A stretch of DNA of 53,946 nt from NCBI GenBank assembly GCA_036394195.1, contig DASWFO010000179.1, positions 1 to 53,946 of the forward strand, read 5' to 3'. The notes below the pieces were generated by a model. It worked only from the letters and a program-made list of their open reading frames with translations. It was not told where the DNA came from and did no database searches. Positions 53,929-53,946 of the stretch are shown here, piece after piece (position 1 is the first letter of the stretch; each line of letters starts with the position of its first letter). A program made the position numbers and the translations under genes. The stretch comes from DATJPD01 sp036394195 (GTDB lineage Bacteria; Pseudomonadota; Alphaproteobacteria; CACIAM-22H2).

Positions 53929-53946
53929 CGACACCTCCCGCGTCCC

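Overview
The window is 53.9 kb of GC-rich DNA with strong G/C third-position bias. Two divergent GGAAC-N16/17-CGTT promoters of the EcfG general-stress type, a large fused trehalose/glycogen operon, DUF1127, DUF883, MlaA, PrpD and Bug-receptor genes, and many small exported proteins all point to a free-living alphaproteobacterium (Rhizobiales or Rhodospirillales-like). No rRNA, tRNA, CRISPR array, integrase or transposase was seen, so this reads as ordinary chromosome, with one dispersed palindromic repeat.

Layout. 1-2.5 kb: a truncated Old Yellow Enzyme gene and a peroxiredoxin-like gene, divergent from a LysR regulator. 2.3-8.5 kb: a stress-response cluster built around an RclR-like AraC regulator that keeps both cysteines used by E. 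coli RclR. The cluster holds an RclC/DUF417 membrane protein, an AhpD-like CxxC protein, a patatin phospholipase, DUF1127 and several small exported or membrane proteins. Three of its transcription starts share a gap-free 72-bp upstream element that I do not recognise from any described regulon. 8.6-20.3 kb: LVIVD lipoprotein, copCD, a PEP-mutase-like enzyme, TPR protein, two TetR regulators each next to a near-perfect palindrome, envelope lipoproteins including MlaA, a Spy-like protein, an SDR, and a holin-like/DUF883 pair.

20.6-39.4 kb: a seven-gene operon with overlapping or very close junctions: glgE (with a degenerate amylase-like N-terminal domain), treS-maltokinase fusion, glgB, glgX, treZ, a malQ-treY fusion of 1669 residues, and a YgjP-type metallopeptidase. 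Together these form a closed trehalose-glucan cycle: TreS/Mak and GlgE convert trehalose through maltose-1-phosphate to glucan, GlgB branches it, and GlgX, MalQ, TreY and TreZ return it to trehalose. A good EcfG promoter precedes it, and a second one drives the opposite DUF883/holin-like pair.

39.4-53.9 kb: class A penicillin-binding protein, PrpD plus an SDR that has lost its catalytic Ser and Tyr, nitroreductase, a manganese (yybP-ykoY) riboswitch ahead of a GDT1/UPF0016 exporter, a NEW-domain/ABC transporter operon, an exported protein plus orphan histidine kinase, a cytochrome c/Vgb-like propeller protein, and a Bug-family solute receptor.
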